Notes under the pieces: generated by a model
What the model was told of the DNA's origin: nothing
Database searches by the model: none
Seen by the model: the letters and a program-made list of their open reading frames with translations, nothing else
Position numbers and translations under genes: made by a program
Source: Nocardioides bruguierae
GTDB lineage: Bacteria > Actinomycetota > Actinomycetes > Propionibacteriales > Nocardioidaceae
Length of the DNA stretch: 64,000 nucleotides
Direction: 5' to 3'
Assembly: GCF_023656415.1 (NCBI RefSeq)
Contig: NZ_JAMOIL010000005.1
Coordinates: 1-64,000 of the forward strand
Shown here: piece after piece, positions 53,959 to 63,503 of the stretch
How positions within the stretch are numbered: position 1 is the stretch's first letter
Layout of the letters: each line of letters begins with the position of its first letter

Positions 53959-55238
53959 GCCGAGGAGTCTAGGAGCCCGTCGTCGGGAGCATCGGCGTCC
54001 TTGCCGGTGAGTCGGAACCCGGCCCCGTCCTGCTCGAGCAGGCCGCAGCGCACGAGACGCCCCAGCGCCGAGGTGACGCCGAGCGTGCTGACCCCGGCGG
54101 TGCGTGCCACGTGCGCCAGCTCGGCGGCACCCGAGAACGGCACCGCGTCCAGGACCTGCCGCTCGCGCACGGTGAGCCTGTCGCGCAGGGTCTGGGGCGA
54201 GCGCTCGGGCTCGACCAGGTGCTGGCCCGCGCGGCCGAGGACCTCCAGGACGTCGGCACCGTCGGTGACCAGGCTCGCCTCGCCCTCGCGCAGCAACCGG
54301 TGGGTGCCGCGGGAGGCCTCCGAGGTGACCGGGCCGGGCAGTGCCACCAGGTGCCGCCCCAGCCGGGTCGCCCAGTGCGCGGTGGAGAGGGCTCCGCTGC
54401 GCAGGGCGGCCTCGACCACCAGGGTCCCGTCCGTGAGGGCCGCGATCAGCCGGTTGCGCGAGAGGAAGCGGATGCGGCTGGGCGGCATGCCCGGCGCGGT
54501 CTCGGAGACGACGACGTGCTCGGCGGCGATGGCGTCGATGTAGCGCTCGTGCGCCTGGGGGTAGCCGCGGTCCACGCCGCAGGCCAGCACCGCCGCGGTC
54601 CGCCCCGCGGGTGCCGCGAGCGCACCGCGGTGGGCGGCGATGTCCACGCCGAACGCGGCGCCGGAGACGACGGGCAGGCCGGCCCGGGCGACGTCGTGCG
54701 AGATCCGGGCGGCCTGGTCCGTCCCGTACGTGGTCGCCGAGCGGGCGCCCACCACCGCCAGTCCGGTGGCGAGGTCGTGCAGCCGCACCGGGCCCCGCGC
54801 CCACAGCCCCAGCGGCACGCCGCCGCGCTGGTGGGCGGAGCCCGCCCAGGCGAGGCCGTCGAGGCCTGCCGGCCACTCTGCGTCGCCGGGCACCACGAAC
54901 CGGATGCCCGTCCGCTCCGCCCGCTCCAGCGCCCGTTCCGCGTCGGAGGCGGCCGCCCGGACGCGGGCATCGTCGGCGAGACCGCCCTCGGCAGTGCCGT
55001 CGAGCACCTGGCGGTAGAGCTCGGCCGCGCCCACGAGGGCCACGCCGGCGGCGACCCGCAGGTCGCCCGGCTCGGCGAGCAGGGCCAGGGCGGCCCGGTC
55101 GCGACGGTCGCGCTCGAGGTCCGCGGGGTCGGCGGGGTCGGCCCGGTGAGCGGCACGGTGAGCGGCGGCCGGTCGCGGGGGCACGGCGGTGCGAGCGCCG
55201 TCCAGCGAGGCGAACGGCAGGGGTGACTGCGTGCTCAT
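53955..55238 (-). CDS. dprA: DNA-processing protein DprA
   Basis: DprA protects incoming single-stranded DNA and loads RecA during transformation or DNA repair. The 427-aa product has an N-terminal variable region, a Rossmann-like core with [49 protein letters not shown] and [18 protein letters not shown], and a C-terminal winged helix ([20 protein letters not shown]). It lies between comM and xerC with 4-nt overlaps on both sides, so it is translationally coupled to both. Confidence 0.94.
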   Translation of the reverse strand: MSTQSPLPFASLDGARTAVPPRPAAAHRAAHRADPADPADLERDRRDRAALALLAEPGDLRVAAGVALVGAAELYRQVLDGTAEGGLADDARVRAAASDAERALERAERTGIRFVVPGDAEWPAGLDGLAWAGSAHQRGGVPLGLWARGPVRLHDLATGLAVVGARSATTYGTDQAARISHDVARAGLPVVSGAAFGVDIAAHRGALAAPAGRTAAVLACGVDRGYPQAHERYIDAIAAEHVVVSETAPGMPPSRIRFLSRNRLIAALTDGTLVVEAALRSGALSTAHWATRLGRHLVALPGPVTSEASRGTHRLLREGEASLVTDGADVLEVLGRAGQHLVEPERSPQTLRDRLTVRERQVLDAVPFSGAAELAHVARTAGVSTLGVTSALGRLVRCGLLEQDGAGFRLTGKDADAPDDGLLDSSA

Positions 55239-56845
55239 CCGGCCACGCTCCCGGCGCCGTCGGGGCGGCGCAGGGTGGCCTCGAGCAGCGGCGCGCCCCG
55301 ACGCAGCTGCAGGGCCACGTCCACCTCGGAGGACCCGGGCGGGCCCTCGCCGCCGCGCAGGTCGTGCACCGTCCAGGCCAGGCGGTGCACCCGCACCGCC
55401 CCGCGGCTGGTGAGCCGGCCGTCGGCGACGGCCGTGTGCAGCCGCTCCTCCGCCTCCGGCCCCAGCGGCCACTCCTCCCGCAGGACGGCGCCCGGCACGT
55501 GCCCGTTCAGCCGCCAGCCGAGCCCGGCGTAACGCCGGGCCTGCCGCTCCCGCGCTGCCGCCACGCGGGCGCGGACGGCCGCGGAGGACTCCGCCACCGC
55601 GAACCGGTCCCGGCGCTCGTGCGGGGCGAGCGGCTGCACGTGCCGGGTGATGTCGATGCGGTCGCTGACCGGGCCGGTCACCTTCGCCCGGTACTCGCGC
55701 CGGGCCACCGGCTTGCAGGAGCACTGGTCCAGCGCCGGGTCCGGGTGGTAGTCCCCGCAGGGGCAGGGGTTCGACGCCAGGACCACCAGCCCGCGCGCCG
55801 GGAGCGTGACCAGCTCCTCGGCGCGCGCGACCGTGATCTCCCCGTTCTCCAAGGGCTCGCGCAGCGCCTCGATGACGTCGGAGCGGAACAGCGGGAACTC
55901 GTCGAGCAGGAGCACGCCGGCGTGGGCCTTCGACAGCTCCCCCGGGCGCACCTGGCCCGAGCCGCCGCCCACGATGCTGGCCTTGCTGGCGTCGTGGTGC
56001 GGCGCGGCGTAGGGCGGGCGCCGGAGCAGGCCGCCGGAGGTGTCCAGCGCCCCGGCGAGGGAGTGGATCGCGGTGAGCTCCAGCGCCTCCTCGTCGGTGA
56101 GGTCGGGCAGGATCGTGGGCAGCCGCTCGGCGAGGGTCGTCTTGCCTGCGCCCTTGGGCCCCGAGAGCAGCAGGTGGTGCCCACCGGCCGCGGCCACCTC
56201 GAGGGCGTAGCGGGCGTCGGCCATGCCGAGGACGTCGGCGAGGTCGACCTCCTCGTGCCGGGTCGAGCCGCGCCAGGCGAGCACGGACGCTCCCGCGCTG
56301 GAGGCGACCGGTGCCGCCTCGGGCACCTCCTCCCCCAGCAGCACGGCCACGACCTGCCTCAGGGAGCGCAGCCCCAGCACGGTGGTGCCGGGCACCAGCC
56401 TTGCCTCCGCGGCCTGGGGCTCGGGCACGTAGACGGTGTGGATGCCGGCCTCGCGGGCCGCCAGCACCATCGGCAGCACCCCGGCCACCGGCCGCAGCCC
56501 ACCGTCGAGGGTCAGCTCGCCGACGAACAGCGTGCCGTCGAGCGCGGCCGGGCGCAGCGACCCGTTCGCGGCGAGGACCGACAGCGCCATGGCGAGGTCG
56601 TAGTGGGTGCCCCGCTTGCGCAGGTCGGCCGGCGACAGCAGGACGGTGATCCGCTTCGTGGCCGGCCAGGGCAGGCCCGAGTTGATGATCGCCATGCGGC
56701 AGCGGTCGCGGGCCTCCGAGAGCGCCTGGTCGGGGCGGCCGACCAGCGTGGTGCCGACCTGGCCCGGCGAGACGTCGGACTGCACGTGCACGACGTGCCC
56801 CAGCGCGCCGTGCAACGAGACGGTGCGAGCGGTGGCGAACGGCAT
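55235..56845 (-). CDS. comM: YifB/ComM Mg-chelatase-like AAA+ ATPase
   Basis: ComM is a hexameric helicase-like ATPase that promotes branch migration during integration of taken-up DNA. The 536-aa product has an N-terminal Lon-like fold ([20 protein letters not shown]), then the AAA+ module with Walker [17 protein letters not shown], Walker [13 protein letters not shown], and the insert [10 protein letters not shown]...CSCKP with paired cysteines (zinc-like) typical of the family. Its ATG overlaps the yraN stop by one base (TGATG). The gene order yraN-comM-dprA-xerC is one operon. Confidence 0.94.
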   Translation of the reverse strand: MPFATARTVSLHGALGHVVHVQSDVSPGQVGTTLVGRPDQALSEARDRCRMAIINSGLPWPATKRITVLLSPADLRKRGTHYDLAMALSVLAANGSLRPAALDGTLFVGELTLDGGLRPVAGVLPMVLAAREAGIHTVYVPEPQAAEARLVPGTTVLGLRSLRQVVAVLLGEEVPEAAPVASSAGASVLAWRGSTRHEEVDLADVLGMADARYALEVAAAGGHHLLLSGPKGAGKTTLAERLPTILPDLTDEEALELTAIHSLAGALDTSGGLLRRPPYAAPHHDASKASIVGGGSGQVRPGELSKAHAGVLLLDEFPLFRSDVIEALREPLENGEITVARAEELVTLPARGLVVLASNPCPCGDYHPDPALDQCSCKPVARREYRAKVTGPVSDRIDITRHVQPLAPHERRDRFAVAESSAAVRARVAAARERQARRYAGLGWRLNGHVPGAVLREEWPLGPEAEERLHTAVADGRLTSRGAVRVHRLAWTVHDLRGGEGPPGSSEVDVALQLRRGAPLLEATLRRPDGAGSVAG

Positions 56846-57234
56846 CAGACCAGCCCCCGCACGTGCTCGACGAGGGCCGGACCCCGGCGTGGGCGCCGGA
56901 CCGCCACCAGGTCGACCCGCAGCGCCGGGGCACGCACGCCCCGGGCCTCCTGCCAGGCCTCCCCCAGCCGCACGAGCCGGCCCAGCTTCTCGCTGGTCAC
57001 CGCCTCGTGCGGGGTGCCTCCGGTGGCGCCGGCGCGGGTCTTCACCTCGCAGACCACCAGGTCGTCGCCGTCGCGCAGGACGAGGTCGATCTCGCCCTCG
57101 GGGCAGCGCCAGTTGCGGTCGAGCAGGTGCATGCCCGCCTCGGTCAGGTGGGCGGCCGCCACCCGCTCCCCGTAGGCACCGAGCGCCTGGTGGGCGGTGG
57201 TCGGAGCGCCGGCCCCGTTGGTCTGTGTCGTCAT
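56845..57234 (-). CDS. UPF0102 protein YraN, putative endonuclease
   Basis: This is a small 129-aa protein of the PD-(D/E)XK superfamily. GAYGERVAAAHL and WRCPEGEIDLVLRDGDDLVVCEVKTRAG show the Glu, Asp and Glu-x-Lys residues of the active-site core. YraN proteins are conserved in bacteria without a firm function and are usually linked to rnhB and comM/dprA, as here. ATG 57234 has a GGAGG site upstream. Confidence 0.9.
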   Translation of the reverse strand: MTTQTNGAGAPTTAHQALGAYGERVAAAHLTEAGMHLLDRNWRCPEGEIDLVLRDGDDLVVCEVKTRAGATGGTPHEAVTSEKLGRLVRLGEAWQEARGVRAPALRVDLVAVRRPRRGPALVEHVRGLV

Positions 57235-57400
57235 CGCTGGACCTCCTGGGCACCCAGGCTGTCCGCTCCCGAGCCGCTGCGGGGTCCGCCCGCGACGCCC
57301 TGTGGAGGAGCCGGCCGCGCGGAGGTCCTGTGGACGACAGGTGGCCCGCCCGGCCGGTCCCGACGGCCGGTCCAGAGGGTCCCCGACTCCCCCGGCTGTC

Positions 57401-59161
57401 TCAGCCGCGCAGCGCGGTCGCGCCGCAGTCCGGGCGCGGCACTCCCCACACGTCGCTGCCGTTGAGCGTCACGCCGAGCGCGTCGAGCAGCGGTTCCACG
57501 GTGGTGCTGACCAGCGTGTCCACCGCGGGCGTCACGACCTGGGACAGCAGCGCGGCCACCAGCGGGTCGGCCGCGGCGCCGGCCGGCAGGCCGAGGACGT
57601 CGAGGTCGACGGAGGTGGAGGTGACCAGGAACGAGGACGAAACGTCGCCGCCGGTGGCGACCGGGGACTCGTAGTCCGGCAGCGCGTCGAACGCCCCGAC
57701 GGCGGTGCTGCTCGTCGGGTTCGCGGCCAGCTCGACGTGCACGGTGCCCTCGGCCAGCGGTGGGAGCAGGTCGAGCACCGGCTGCACGAGCAGCCGGTCC
57801 AGCGGGCCGAGCGTGGACAGGTCGGCGGAGAGGTCCGCCGCGACGTCGAGGTCGATCCCGATCGTGGCGAGCCCGTTCACCACGTCGACGGTGATCGCGT
57901 CGCCCAGGGCGGCGGCGCCGGCGCGGCCGCACCGCAGGTCGGTGAGGGTGCCGGTCGAGCCGGCCACCTCGAGGGCGAGCGCGACGTCGCCGTCCACCCC
58001 GGCGTCGACCGTGCCCACGCTCGCGAGCAGCGGGGCGACGACGGCGGTGACCCCGCCCGCCTGGAGGATCGCTTGGAGGGTGGAGGTGCCGAGGGCCAGC
58101 TCGGAGCCGGGGGCGCCGAGGCCGCCGGTCACGTCGAGCGCGACCTGGGCGGTGGACGCGGTGGCCTGCCCGGCCGGTCCGCAGGCCTGTCGCGGGGCCT
58201 CGACGACGGTGAGGGTCCCGTCCACCCCGGCCAGGCCGAGGGCGTTCACGCCGAGCGAGGGCACGGCGATCGCGTTCGTCCCGTTGGCCACGAGGATGGC
58301 GGAGGAGACCAGGTCGAGTGCGTCGATGCTGGTCTCGAGGGCCGAGTCGGCCCCCGGTGCCAACGAGACGAGGTCGCCGACGCGCACGGTGAGGCCGGAG
58401 ACGCCGGCGTTGATCGCCTCCAGGATCGACACGGCGGCGGCGTTGCCGGCCCCCGCTCGGAGCACGTCGGCCGCCGCCAGCGCCAGCTCGCCGAGGCCGA
58501 CGGTGGTGTCGGCGAGCTCGTCGGCGGTGCCGGCGTCCAGCGTGACCGCGAGGTCGGCGAGCGAGACGTCGACGCCTGCCAGGCCCGTGTAGGAGATGCC
58601 GGTGACCGAGGCACCGCCGCCCAGCGCCTGGCCGAGCAGGGCGTCGAGGAGGACGGAGTCGGCCGTGTCGAGGCCCAGGGCGTAGGAGCCGAGGCGGAAG
58701 CAGGCCTGCGGCTGCACCGCGGCCACGGCCGAGCGCTGCGCGGCCCCGTCGCCGGGCCGGAAGGCGTAGGAGACCGAGCCGTGCGCGGTGACCCGCACCC
58801 CGTCGGGCTCCTGGGTGCCGGACGCGGGGCTGACCGCACCGGTCGCCTGGTCGACCATCACCAGCTCCACGTCGAGCGTCGGTGCCGTGCCCAGGACGTC
58901 GGAGTTGCGGCCGAGGCTGTCGGCGACGGCCGCCGACCAGTCCGGGTCGGCCTGGATCTCGGCGGCGGTCCGGCCGCGCAGGTCCCGCGCGAGGTCGAGG
59001 GCGACCACGTCCGCGACCGTCTGCATGTCCGAGCGGACGACCCGCTGCATCCCGAGGTCGACCGTGAAGGCGGCGCTGGCCACGAGCACGGTGAGCATCA
59101 CCGCGACCATGGGCAGCACGCCGCCCCGCTCGTCGCGCCGAGGGCGCTGGTGACGCCTCAC
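57401..59161 (-). CDS. TadG-like Flp pilus assembly/secreted protein
   Basis: This is a large 586-aa protein with a short N-terminal cytosolic stretch and one membrane segment GVLPMVAVMLTVLVASAAFTVDLGMQ (cited in part), then a long extracellular part. The extracellular part is Ala/Gly/Leu/Val/Asp rich with repeating LGLAGVDG-like strings and two Cys near the middle. The Flp-type start (RDERGGVLPMVAVM) and the neighbouring TadE identify it as TadG-like; the rest has no recognisable catalytic motif. It overlaps tadE by 4 nt (GTGA). No tadA/B/C genes are present nearby. Confidence 0.72.
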   Translation of the reverse strand: MRRHQRPRRDERGGVLPMVAVMLTVLVASAAFTVDLGMQRVVRSDMQTVADVVALDLARDLRGRTAAEIQADPDWSAAVADSLGRNSDVLGTAPTLDVELVMVDQATGAVSPASGTQEPDGVRVTAHGSVSYAFRPGDGAAQRSAVAAVQPQACFRLGSYALGLDTADSVLLDALLGQALGGGASVTGISYTGLAGVDVSLADLAVTLDAGTADELADTTVGLGELALAAADVLRAGAGNAAAVSILEAINAGVSGLTVRVGDLVSLAPGADSALETSIDALDLVSSAILVANGTNAIAVPSLGVNALGLAGVDGTLTVVEAPRQACGPAGQATASTAQVALDVTGGLGAPGSELALGTSTLQAILQAGGVTAVVAPLLASVGTVDAGVDGDVALALEVAGSTGTLTDLRCGRAGAAALGDAITVDVVNGLATIGIDLDVAADLSADLSTLGPLDRLLVQPVLDLLPPLAEGTVHVELAANPTSSTAVGAFDALPDYESPVATGGDVSSSFLVTSTSVDLDVLGLPAGAAADPLVAALLSQVVTPAVDTLVSTTVEPLLDALGVTLNGSDVWGVPRPDCGATALRG

Positions 59162-59667
59162 GAGACCCGCACCTGGGTGCTGAAGGCGAGCGAGTCGGGC
59201 ACGAGGGCGTCCATGAGCGGGAGCACCGGGAAAGTGGGGTGCTCGCGGTAGTGGTAGTCCAGCGCCACCTCGGCGCACACGACGGTGCCGCACGGGACCT
59301 CCGTGACCGTGCAGGTGCCGACCGCCTCGCCGTCGCGGGTGAGCACCCCGCCGGCGCAGCTGACGTCGTAGGGCTCCAGGGCGGAGCTGACGGCGGCCTC
59401 GGCGTCCGTCTGGCGCTGCGAGGCCACGACGGTGACGGCCGCGGCCCGCGCCCCCTCGGCGGCCGCCTGCGTGAGCCCCTGCCGGAACGACAGCATCATC
59501 CCGTAGGTGATGATCCCGAACAGCAGGAGGAGCAGCACCGGCAGCACGAGCGCCATCTCGACGGCGGCGGCGCCCCGGTCCGGCCGCGCACCGGCCCGGC
59601 GTGGGCCCCGGGCGCGCTCGGCACCTCGGGGTGCGGGCGCGACGCGGGGGGAACGTCTGCCGGGCAT
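59158..59667 (-). CDS. TadE-like pilus assembly protein
   Basis: The 169-aa protein has a basic N-terminus and the TadE signature GAAAVEMALVLPVLLLLLFGII near residues 32-52 (Glu after AAAV, as in prepilin-like proteins), then a secreted region with three Cys. It is co-expressed with the TadG-like gene by a GTGA overlap. TadE-like pseudopilins help assemble Flp/tight-adherence pili, but a pilin and its ATPase are not in this window. Two genes alone may form a cell-surface structure of unknown role. Confidence 0.78.
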   Translation of the reverse strand: MPGRRSPRVAPAPRGAERARGPRRAGARPDRGAAAVEMALVLPVLLLLLFGIITYGMMLSFRQGLTQAAAEGARAAAVTVVASQRQTDAEAAVSSALEPYDVSCAGGVLTRDGEAVGTCTVTEVPCGTVVCAEVALDYHYREHPTFPVLPLMDALVPDSLAFSTQVRVS

Positions 59668-59770
59668 GGGGGGTCCTCCGTGCTCGTGACGGCTCCCGGG
59701 TGGGGGTCCCGGGGTCCTCCTCACACTAGGACGCGCGTCACGCCCGTGGGCCGAACATGACCCGAACGGA

Positions 59771-60079
59771 CTACTTCTCCGGGAGATCCATGTCCGATGG
59801 GTTGAGCTCCTCGACGTTCACGTCCTTGAAGGTCAGAACCTTGACGCCCTTCGCGAACCGCGCGGGCCGGTACATGTCCCACACCCAGCAGTCGGTCATG
59901 GAGACCTCGAAGAACACCTCGCCGGCCTCGGTGCGGGCCTTCACGTCCACCGCGTTGCACAGGTAGAAGCGGCGGTCGGTCTCCACCACGTACTTGAAGA
60001 TCCCGACGACGTCGCGGTACTCGCGGTAGAGCGTCAGCTCCATCTCCGCCTCGTACCGCTCCAGGTCCTCCGTGCTCAC
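59771..60079 (-). CDS. Conserved actinobacterial protein DUF2469
   Basis: The 102-aa acidic protein begins MSTEDLERYEAEMELTLYRE, with YRDVVGIFKYVVETDRRFYL and CWVWDMYRPARFAKGVKV. It matches the DUF2469 family, found almost only in Actinobacteria beside rnhB and lepB. Function unknown; a role related to RNase HII or nucleoid has not been shown. It is 94 nt from rnhB, in the expected order. Confidence 0.92.
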   Translation of the reverse strand: MSTEDLERYEAEMELTLYREYRDVVGIFKYVVETDRRFYLCNAVDVKARTEAGEVFFEVSMTDCWVWDMYRPARFAKGVKVLTFKDVNVEELNPSDMDLPEK

Positions 60080-60173
60080 GTCCGCTCCTCGTCGTCAGTG
60101 CCTGCGTCCGGTCGCCGCGCGCCCGGTGCCCCCGGTGCTCCGGGCAGGCGGCGTGCGGCGGTGTCGTCGGTGC

Positions 60174-60851
60174 TCAGCCTTCCACGTCCTCGTCGCCGAG
60201 GGGCTCCAGACCCGCGGCACGACGCACGTTGACGAAGCGCATCCGGTGCACCGAGGACGGCCCGTGCTCGGTCAGGGCAGCGGTGTGGGCTGCGGTGATG
60301 TAGCCCTTGTGCACCTCGAAGCCGTACTGCGGGTGCTCGAGCGCGAGACCGTCCATGATCCGGTCACGCGTGACCTTCGCGATCACCGAGGCCGCGGCCA
60401 CGCAGCCTGCGACCCGGTCGCCCTTCCACACCGCGAGCGTGGGGGTGGCCAGCCCGTCGACGGGGAACCCGTCGGTGAGGACGTAGGCGGGCCTGACGTC
60501 GAGCAGCGCCACCGCGCGGCGCAGCGCCTCGATGTTGGCCACGTGCATGCCGAGCCGGTCGCACTCCTCGTGGCCGACGACCACGACGGACCACGACAGG
60601 GCACGGCGCACCACCTGGTCGTAGCAGCGCTCGCGGGCCCGTGCGGTCAGCAGCTTGGAGTCGGCCAGCCCCGGCACCTCCCCGTGCGGGCGCAGCACGC
60701 AGGCGGCCGCGACCAGCGGCCCTGCGCAGGCACCGCGCCCCGCCTCGTCCACGCCGGCGACGGTCTCGAGGCCACGGCGGCGCAGCGCGCGCTCGTAGCC
60801 GTAGAGCCCGGCGTCACGGCGCACGGTGGTGCCGGTGGGCAGGGTGGACAC
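60174..60851 (-). CDS. rnhB: Ribonuclease HII
   Basis: RNase HII nicks RNA in RNA-DNA hybrids and removes single ribonucleotides. The 225-aa product has the catalytic start AGVDEAGRGACAGPLVAAA (Asp-Glu), DSKLLTARAR, VLTDGFPVDGLATP (Asp) and SVIAKVTRDRIMDGL (with Asp), then a short C-terminal extension. The GTG at 60851 follows the lepB stop by 2 nt. Part of the trmD-rplS-lepB-rnhB series. Confidence 0.95.
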   Translation of the reverse strand: MSTLPTGTTVRRDAGLYGYERALRRRGLETVAGVDEAGRGACAGPLVAAACVLRPHGEVPGLADSKLLTARARERCYDQVVRRALSWSVVVVGHEECDRLGMHVANIEALRRAVALLDVRPAYVLTDGFPVDGLATPTLAVWKGDRVAGCVAAASVIAKVTRDRIMDGLALEHPQYGFEVHKGYITAAHTAALTEHGPSSVHRMRFVNVRRAAGLEPLGDEDVEG

Positions 60852-60853
60852 GC

Positions 60854-61675
60854 TCAGCGCCCCTCCCCCGCGCCGGCCGTCCCGTCGGCCGAGTCCTGGG
60901 CCGGCTCCTGGGCGGCGGGGACGGCGGCCAGCACCTCCGCGCCGTCGAGGCCACCGAAGCGGGAGGCCGGCCAGGCCACCCCGAGGACGCGGCCGACGAC
61001 GTCGTCGACGGGCACCCACTCGTGCCCCTCGACGCAGTCGGTGACTGCGTCGCTGCACATGCGCACCGAGGAGTCGGCGCTGGCGGAGCGGTGGTCGCCC
61101 ATCACGAAGAGCATCCCGTCCGGCACCGGGCCGGCGGTCCAGTCGCACGTGCCGGTCATCGGGCCGTAGCACTCGGCGTCGTCGACGAGGGCGTACTGCG
61201 TCTCGTCCACGGCCACGCCGTTGACCTCGAGGCGACCCCGGTCGTCGCAGCAGTGGACGACATCGCCGGCGACGCCGACGACCCGCTTGACCAGGTGGTC
61301 GTCCTCCGAGGCCAGGCCCACGGCTCGCAGCAGGCCGACCAGGGCGCCGGCGTCCTGCTCGTCGGCGCCCTCCAGCCACCCGCCGGGGTCGGAGAAGACG
61401 ACGACGTCGCCCCGGGTGATCTCCTCCCCCGTCCAGGAGCCCCAGCGCTCGACCACCAGGCGGTCCCCCACCTCCAGGGTCGGCTCCATCGAACTGCTGG
61501 GCACGAAGAACGCCTGGGCGACGAACGACTTCACGACCAGCGCGACGGCCACCGCACCGACCAGCAGCAGGGTCGCCGAGCCCAGGCGGCGCAGCGGCGA
61601 GCGGTGCCGCGTGGCTTCCGGAACGCCGACACCCCGGACCTGCTGGTCCGGGGTGTCGGTCGGGTCGCTGCTCAC
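60854..61675 (-). CDS. lepB: Signal peptidase I
   Basis: LepB cleaves Sec and Tat signal peptides at the membrane exterior. The 273-aa product has a transmembrane helix (ATLLLVGAVAVALVVKSFVAQ), catalytic Ser in PSSSMEPTLEVGDRL, catalytic Lys in LVKRVVGVAGD and the box E motif FVMGDHRSASADS. An insert with several Cys (HCCDD, ECYGPMTGTCDW, RMCSDAVTDC) is seen. The first 14 codons include a perfect 15-bp-arm hairpin in the DNA. Start GTG at 61675, 67 nt after the rplS stop. Confidence 0.95.
   Translation of the reverse strand: MSSDPTDTPDQQVRGVGVPEATRHRSPLRRLGSATLLLVGAVAVALVVKSFVAQAFFVPSSSMEPTLEVGDRLVVERWGSWTGEEITRGDVVVFSDPGGWLEGADEQDAGALVGLLRAVGLASEDDHLVKRVVGVAGDVVHCCDDRGRLEVNGVAVDETQYALVDDAECYGPMTGTCDWTAGPVPDGMLFVMGDHRSASADSSVRMCSDAVTDCVEGHEWVPVDDVVGRVLGVAWPASRFGGLDGAEVLAAVPAAQEPAQDSADGTAGAGEGR
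61626..61659. repeat. Perfect 15-bp inverted repeat within the lepB start region
   Basis: Left arm CCGACACCCCGGACC, loop TGCT, right arm GGTCCGGGGTGTCGG. It spans codons about 6-17 of lepB and is a very stable stem in the mRNA close to the start codon. It could damp translation or act as a terminator for the preceding rplS transcript. Confidence 0.85.
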
Positions 61676-61692
61676 GGGTCCTACGGTCCCAC

Positions 61693-61710
61693 GCCGCCGG
61701 TGACGGCGGC
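61693..61710 (-). terminator. Small hairpin between rplS and lepB
   Basis: GCCGCC-GGTGAC-GGCGGC, 6-bp stem, 33 nt downstream of the rplS stop. Weak on its own; it may combine with the lepB inner hairpin. Confidence 0.3.
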
Positions 61711-61742
61711 CGGGCGCCCGCCCGTGGGGGCGCTCGCGGGGC

Positions 61743-62093
61743 TCAGGCCTCGCGGCGCTCCTTGATCTTGGCAGCCTTGCCGCGCAGGTTCCGCAGGTAG
61801 TACAGCTTGGCGCGACGGACGTCACCGCGGGTCACGACCTCGATGGACTCGAAGATCGGGGAGTGCAGCGGGAAGGTGCGCTCGACACCGACGCCGAAGG
61901 AGACCTTGCGGACGGTGAAGGTGCGGCCGATGCCGGAGCCGTGGACGCGGATGACGACGCCCTGGAAGACCTGGACGCGGGAGCGGTTGCCCTCGACGAC
62001 CTTGACGTGGACCTTGACGGTGTCACCGGCGCGGAAGGCCGGGAGGTCGCTCCGCTTGGCGGCGGCGCCGATCTCGGTGATCGCGTTGCTCAT
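61743..62093 (-). CDS. rplS: 50S ribosomal protein L19
   Basis: L19 sits at the 30S-50S interface. The 116-aa product has the family core [41 protein letters not shown] and [17 protein letters not shown]. The ATG at 62093 follows a GGAGACACC site. A 224-nt gap to trmD suggests its own promoter; a GCAGGAACCTGC palindrome lies about 100 nt upstream. Confidence 0.97.
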   Translation of the reverse strand: MSNAITEIGAAAKRSDLPAFRAGDTVKVHVKVVEGNRSRVQVFQGVVIRVHGSGIGRTFTVRKVSFGVGVERTFPLHSPIFESIEVVTRGDVRRAKLYYLRNLRGKAAKIKERREA

Positions 62094-62194
62094 GGTGTCT
62101 CCTCGCGAGTGCCACAGGTCAGCCGCGGAATCAGTACGGTTCGGGGTGCTGCGGCCCGGTGCTCGATGGTCGGGATGCGCCGGAGCCCCCTGTG

Positions 62195-62206
62195 GCAGGA
62201 ACCTGC
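62195..62206. promoter_or_regulatory. GCAGGAACCTGC palindrome upstream of rplS
   Basis: 12-bp perfect palindrome in the 224-nt trmD-rplS gap, identical to the site 150 nt upstream of the metalloprotease gene (4052-4063). Nearby the minus strand also carries a hairpin AGCCCC...GGGGCT. No other feature is clear in this gap. Confidence 0.35.
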
Positions 62207-62317
62207 GCGAGCCCCCCGTGCGTTCCTCGGGGCTGCCCTTCGACCGACCAGGCCGACGGTTGAGTCTGCCACAGCGCGGCAGGGACGGTGAAATCCGCTG
62301 ACCAGCGCGGGAGGCGC

Positions 62318-63490
62318 TCAGCGACGGCGCCGTGGCTTGCTCAGCAGCACCGGCCCGGAGGGACCGTCGTAGGTCTCCACGACGCGGAACCCGGCCCGCT
62401 TGTAGCGGCGCAGGTTCGCCTCCGAGTACTTGCCGGTGACCAGCGTGAACCGCTCGGTGCCGGCCGGCGCCACCCGCTGGGCGTGCTCGAGCAGGACCCG
62501 GCCGAGGCCGCGCCCGCGCAGGTCGGGTGCGGCCATCAGCCGGCCGATCTCCCAGGTGGCGGGCTCGTCCGGCACCCGCCGTCCGCGCACGGAGCCGACG
62601 AGCCGGCCGGCGGCGCGCACCACGTAGGTGTCCCACTCCTCGATCCCGGCCAGCACGTCGTCGAGGTCCTCGTGCAGCGGCGGGATGGAGAGGTCCTCGT
62701 TGACGAGCGCCTCGGTGACCCAGCAGGCCAGCTGGAGCGTCAGCAGCTCCGGGGCGTCGGCGGGGCTCGCGGGCACGACCTCCCAACCGTCGTCGCCGCC
62801 CGCGAGGGCGCTGGCGTGCAGCAGGTCGGGCCGGCGCGCCGCCGTCCGCTCGCGCGCCTGCTCCTCGCGCCACGCCGCGATCGCACCGTGGTTGCCGCCC
62901 ATCAGCACGGGCGGGACCTCGTGACCGCGCCAGGCGGCAGGCTTGGTGTAGACGGGGTACTCCAGCAGCCCGTCGGTGTGCGACTCCTCGACCAGCGAGG
63001 CCGCGTTGCCCATGAACCCGGGCAGCAGCCGGACGACGGCCTCGGTGACCGCGAGCGCGGCGACCTCACCGCCGTTGAGTACATAGTCGCCGAGCGAGAC
63101 CTCGACCAGCTCGGCACGCTCCGCCGCATGGTCGAGCACCCGCTGGTCGATGCCCTCGTAGCGACCGCAGAGGAAGACGAGCCGCTCCCGTGTGGCCAGG
63201 TCGGCGGCCAGCGCCTGGGTCAGGGGGCGCCCCGACGGCGTGGGGACGACGACGGTCACGCCGTCGACCTCGAGGGTGTCGAGCGCCTCCCCGAGCGGCT
63301 CGGGCTTCATCACCATGCCGGCGCCACCGCCGTAGGGGGTGTCATCGACGGTGCGGTGCCGGTCGTGGGTGAAGTCGCGCAGGTCGTGCACGTGCAGCTC
63401 GAGCAGCCCGCTGGCCACGGCCTTGCCGGGCAGCGAGAGCCGCAGCGGTGCGAGGTAGTCGGGGAAGATCGAGACGTAGTCCAGTCGCAC
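62318..63490 (-). CDS. trmD: tRNA (guanine37-N1)-methyltransferase TrmD fused to a C-terminal GNAT domain
   Basis: The first about 230 residues are a complete TrmD: the SPOUT knot with [17 protein letters not shown] and [37 protein letters not shown] and the tRNA-contact start [13 protein letters not shown]. It methylates G37 next to the anticodon to prevent frameshifting. Residues about 235-390 form a GNAT acetyltransferase: [39 protein letters not shown] (acetyl-CoA loop) and [16 protein letters not shown]. There is no stop between the domains. GTG start 13 nt after the rimM stop, in the usual operon order. Confidence 0.93.
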   Translation of the reverse strand: MRLDYVSIFPDYLAPLRLSLPGKAVASGLLELHVHDLRDFTHDRHRTVDDTPYGGGAGMVMKPEPLGEALDTLEVDGVTVVVPTPSGRPLTQALAADLATRERLVFLCGRYEGIDQRVLDHAAERAELVEVSLGDYVLNGGEVAALAVTEAVVRLLPGFMGNAASLVEESHTDGLLEYPVYTKPAAWRGHEVPPVLMGGNHGAIAAWREEQARERTAARRPDLLHASALAGGDDGWEVVPASPADAPELLTLQLACWVTEALVNEDLSIPPLHEDLDDVLAGIEEWDTYVVRAAGRLVGSVRGRRVPDEPATWEIGRLMAAPDLRGRGLGRVLLEHAQRVAPAGTERFTLVTGKYSEANLRRYKRAGFRVVETYDGPSGPVLLSKPRRRR

Positions 63491-63503
63491 GGGTCGGCTC
63501 GTC

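Noticed and set aside
53008..57175. Plus-strand reading frames opposite xerC, dprA, comM
   Set aside because: Antisense shadows; the minus-strand proteins have all expected motifs and coupled overlaps.
57401..59667. A complete tight-adherence pilus locus
   Set aside because: Only TadE- and TadG-like genes are present; no ATPase, TadB/C or Flp pilin is seen.
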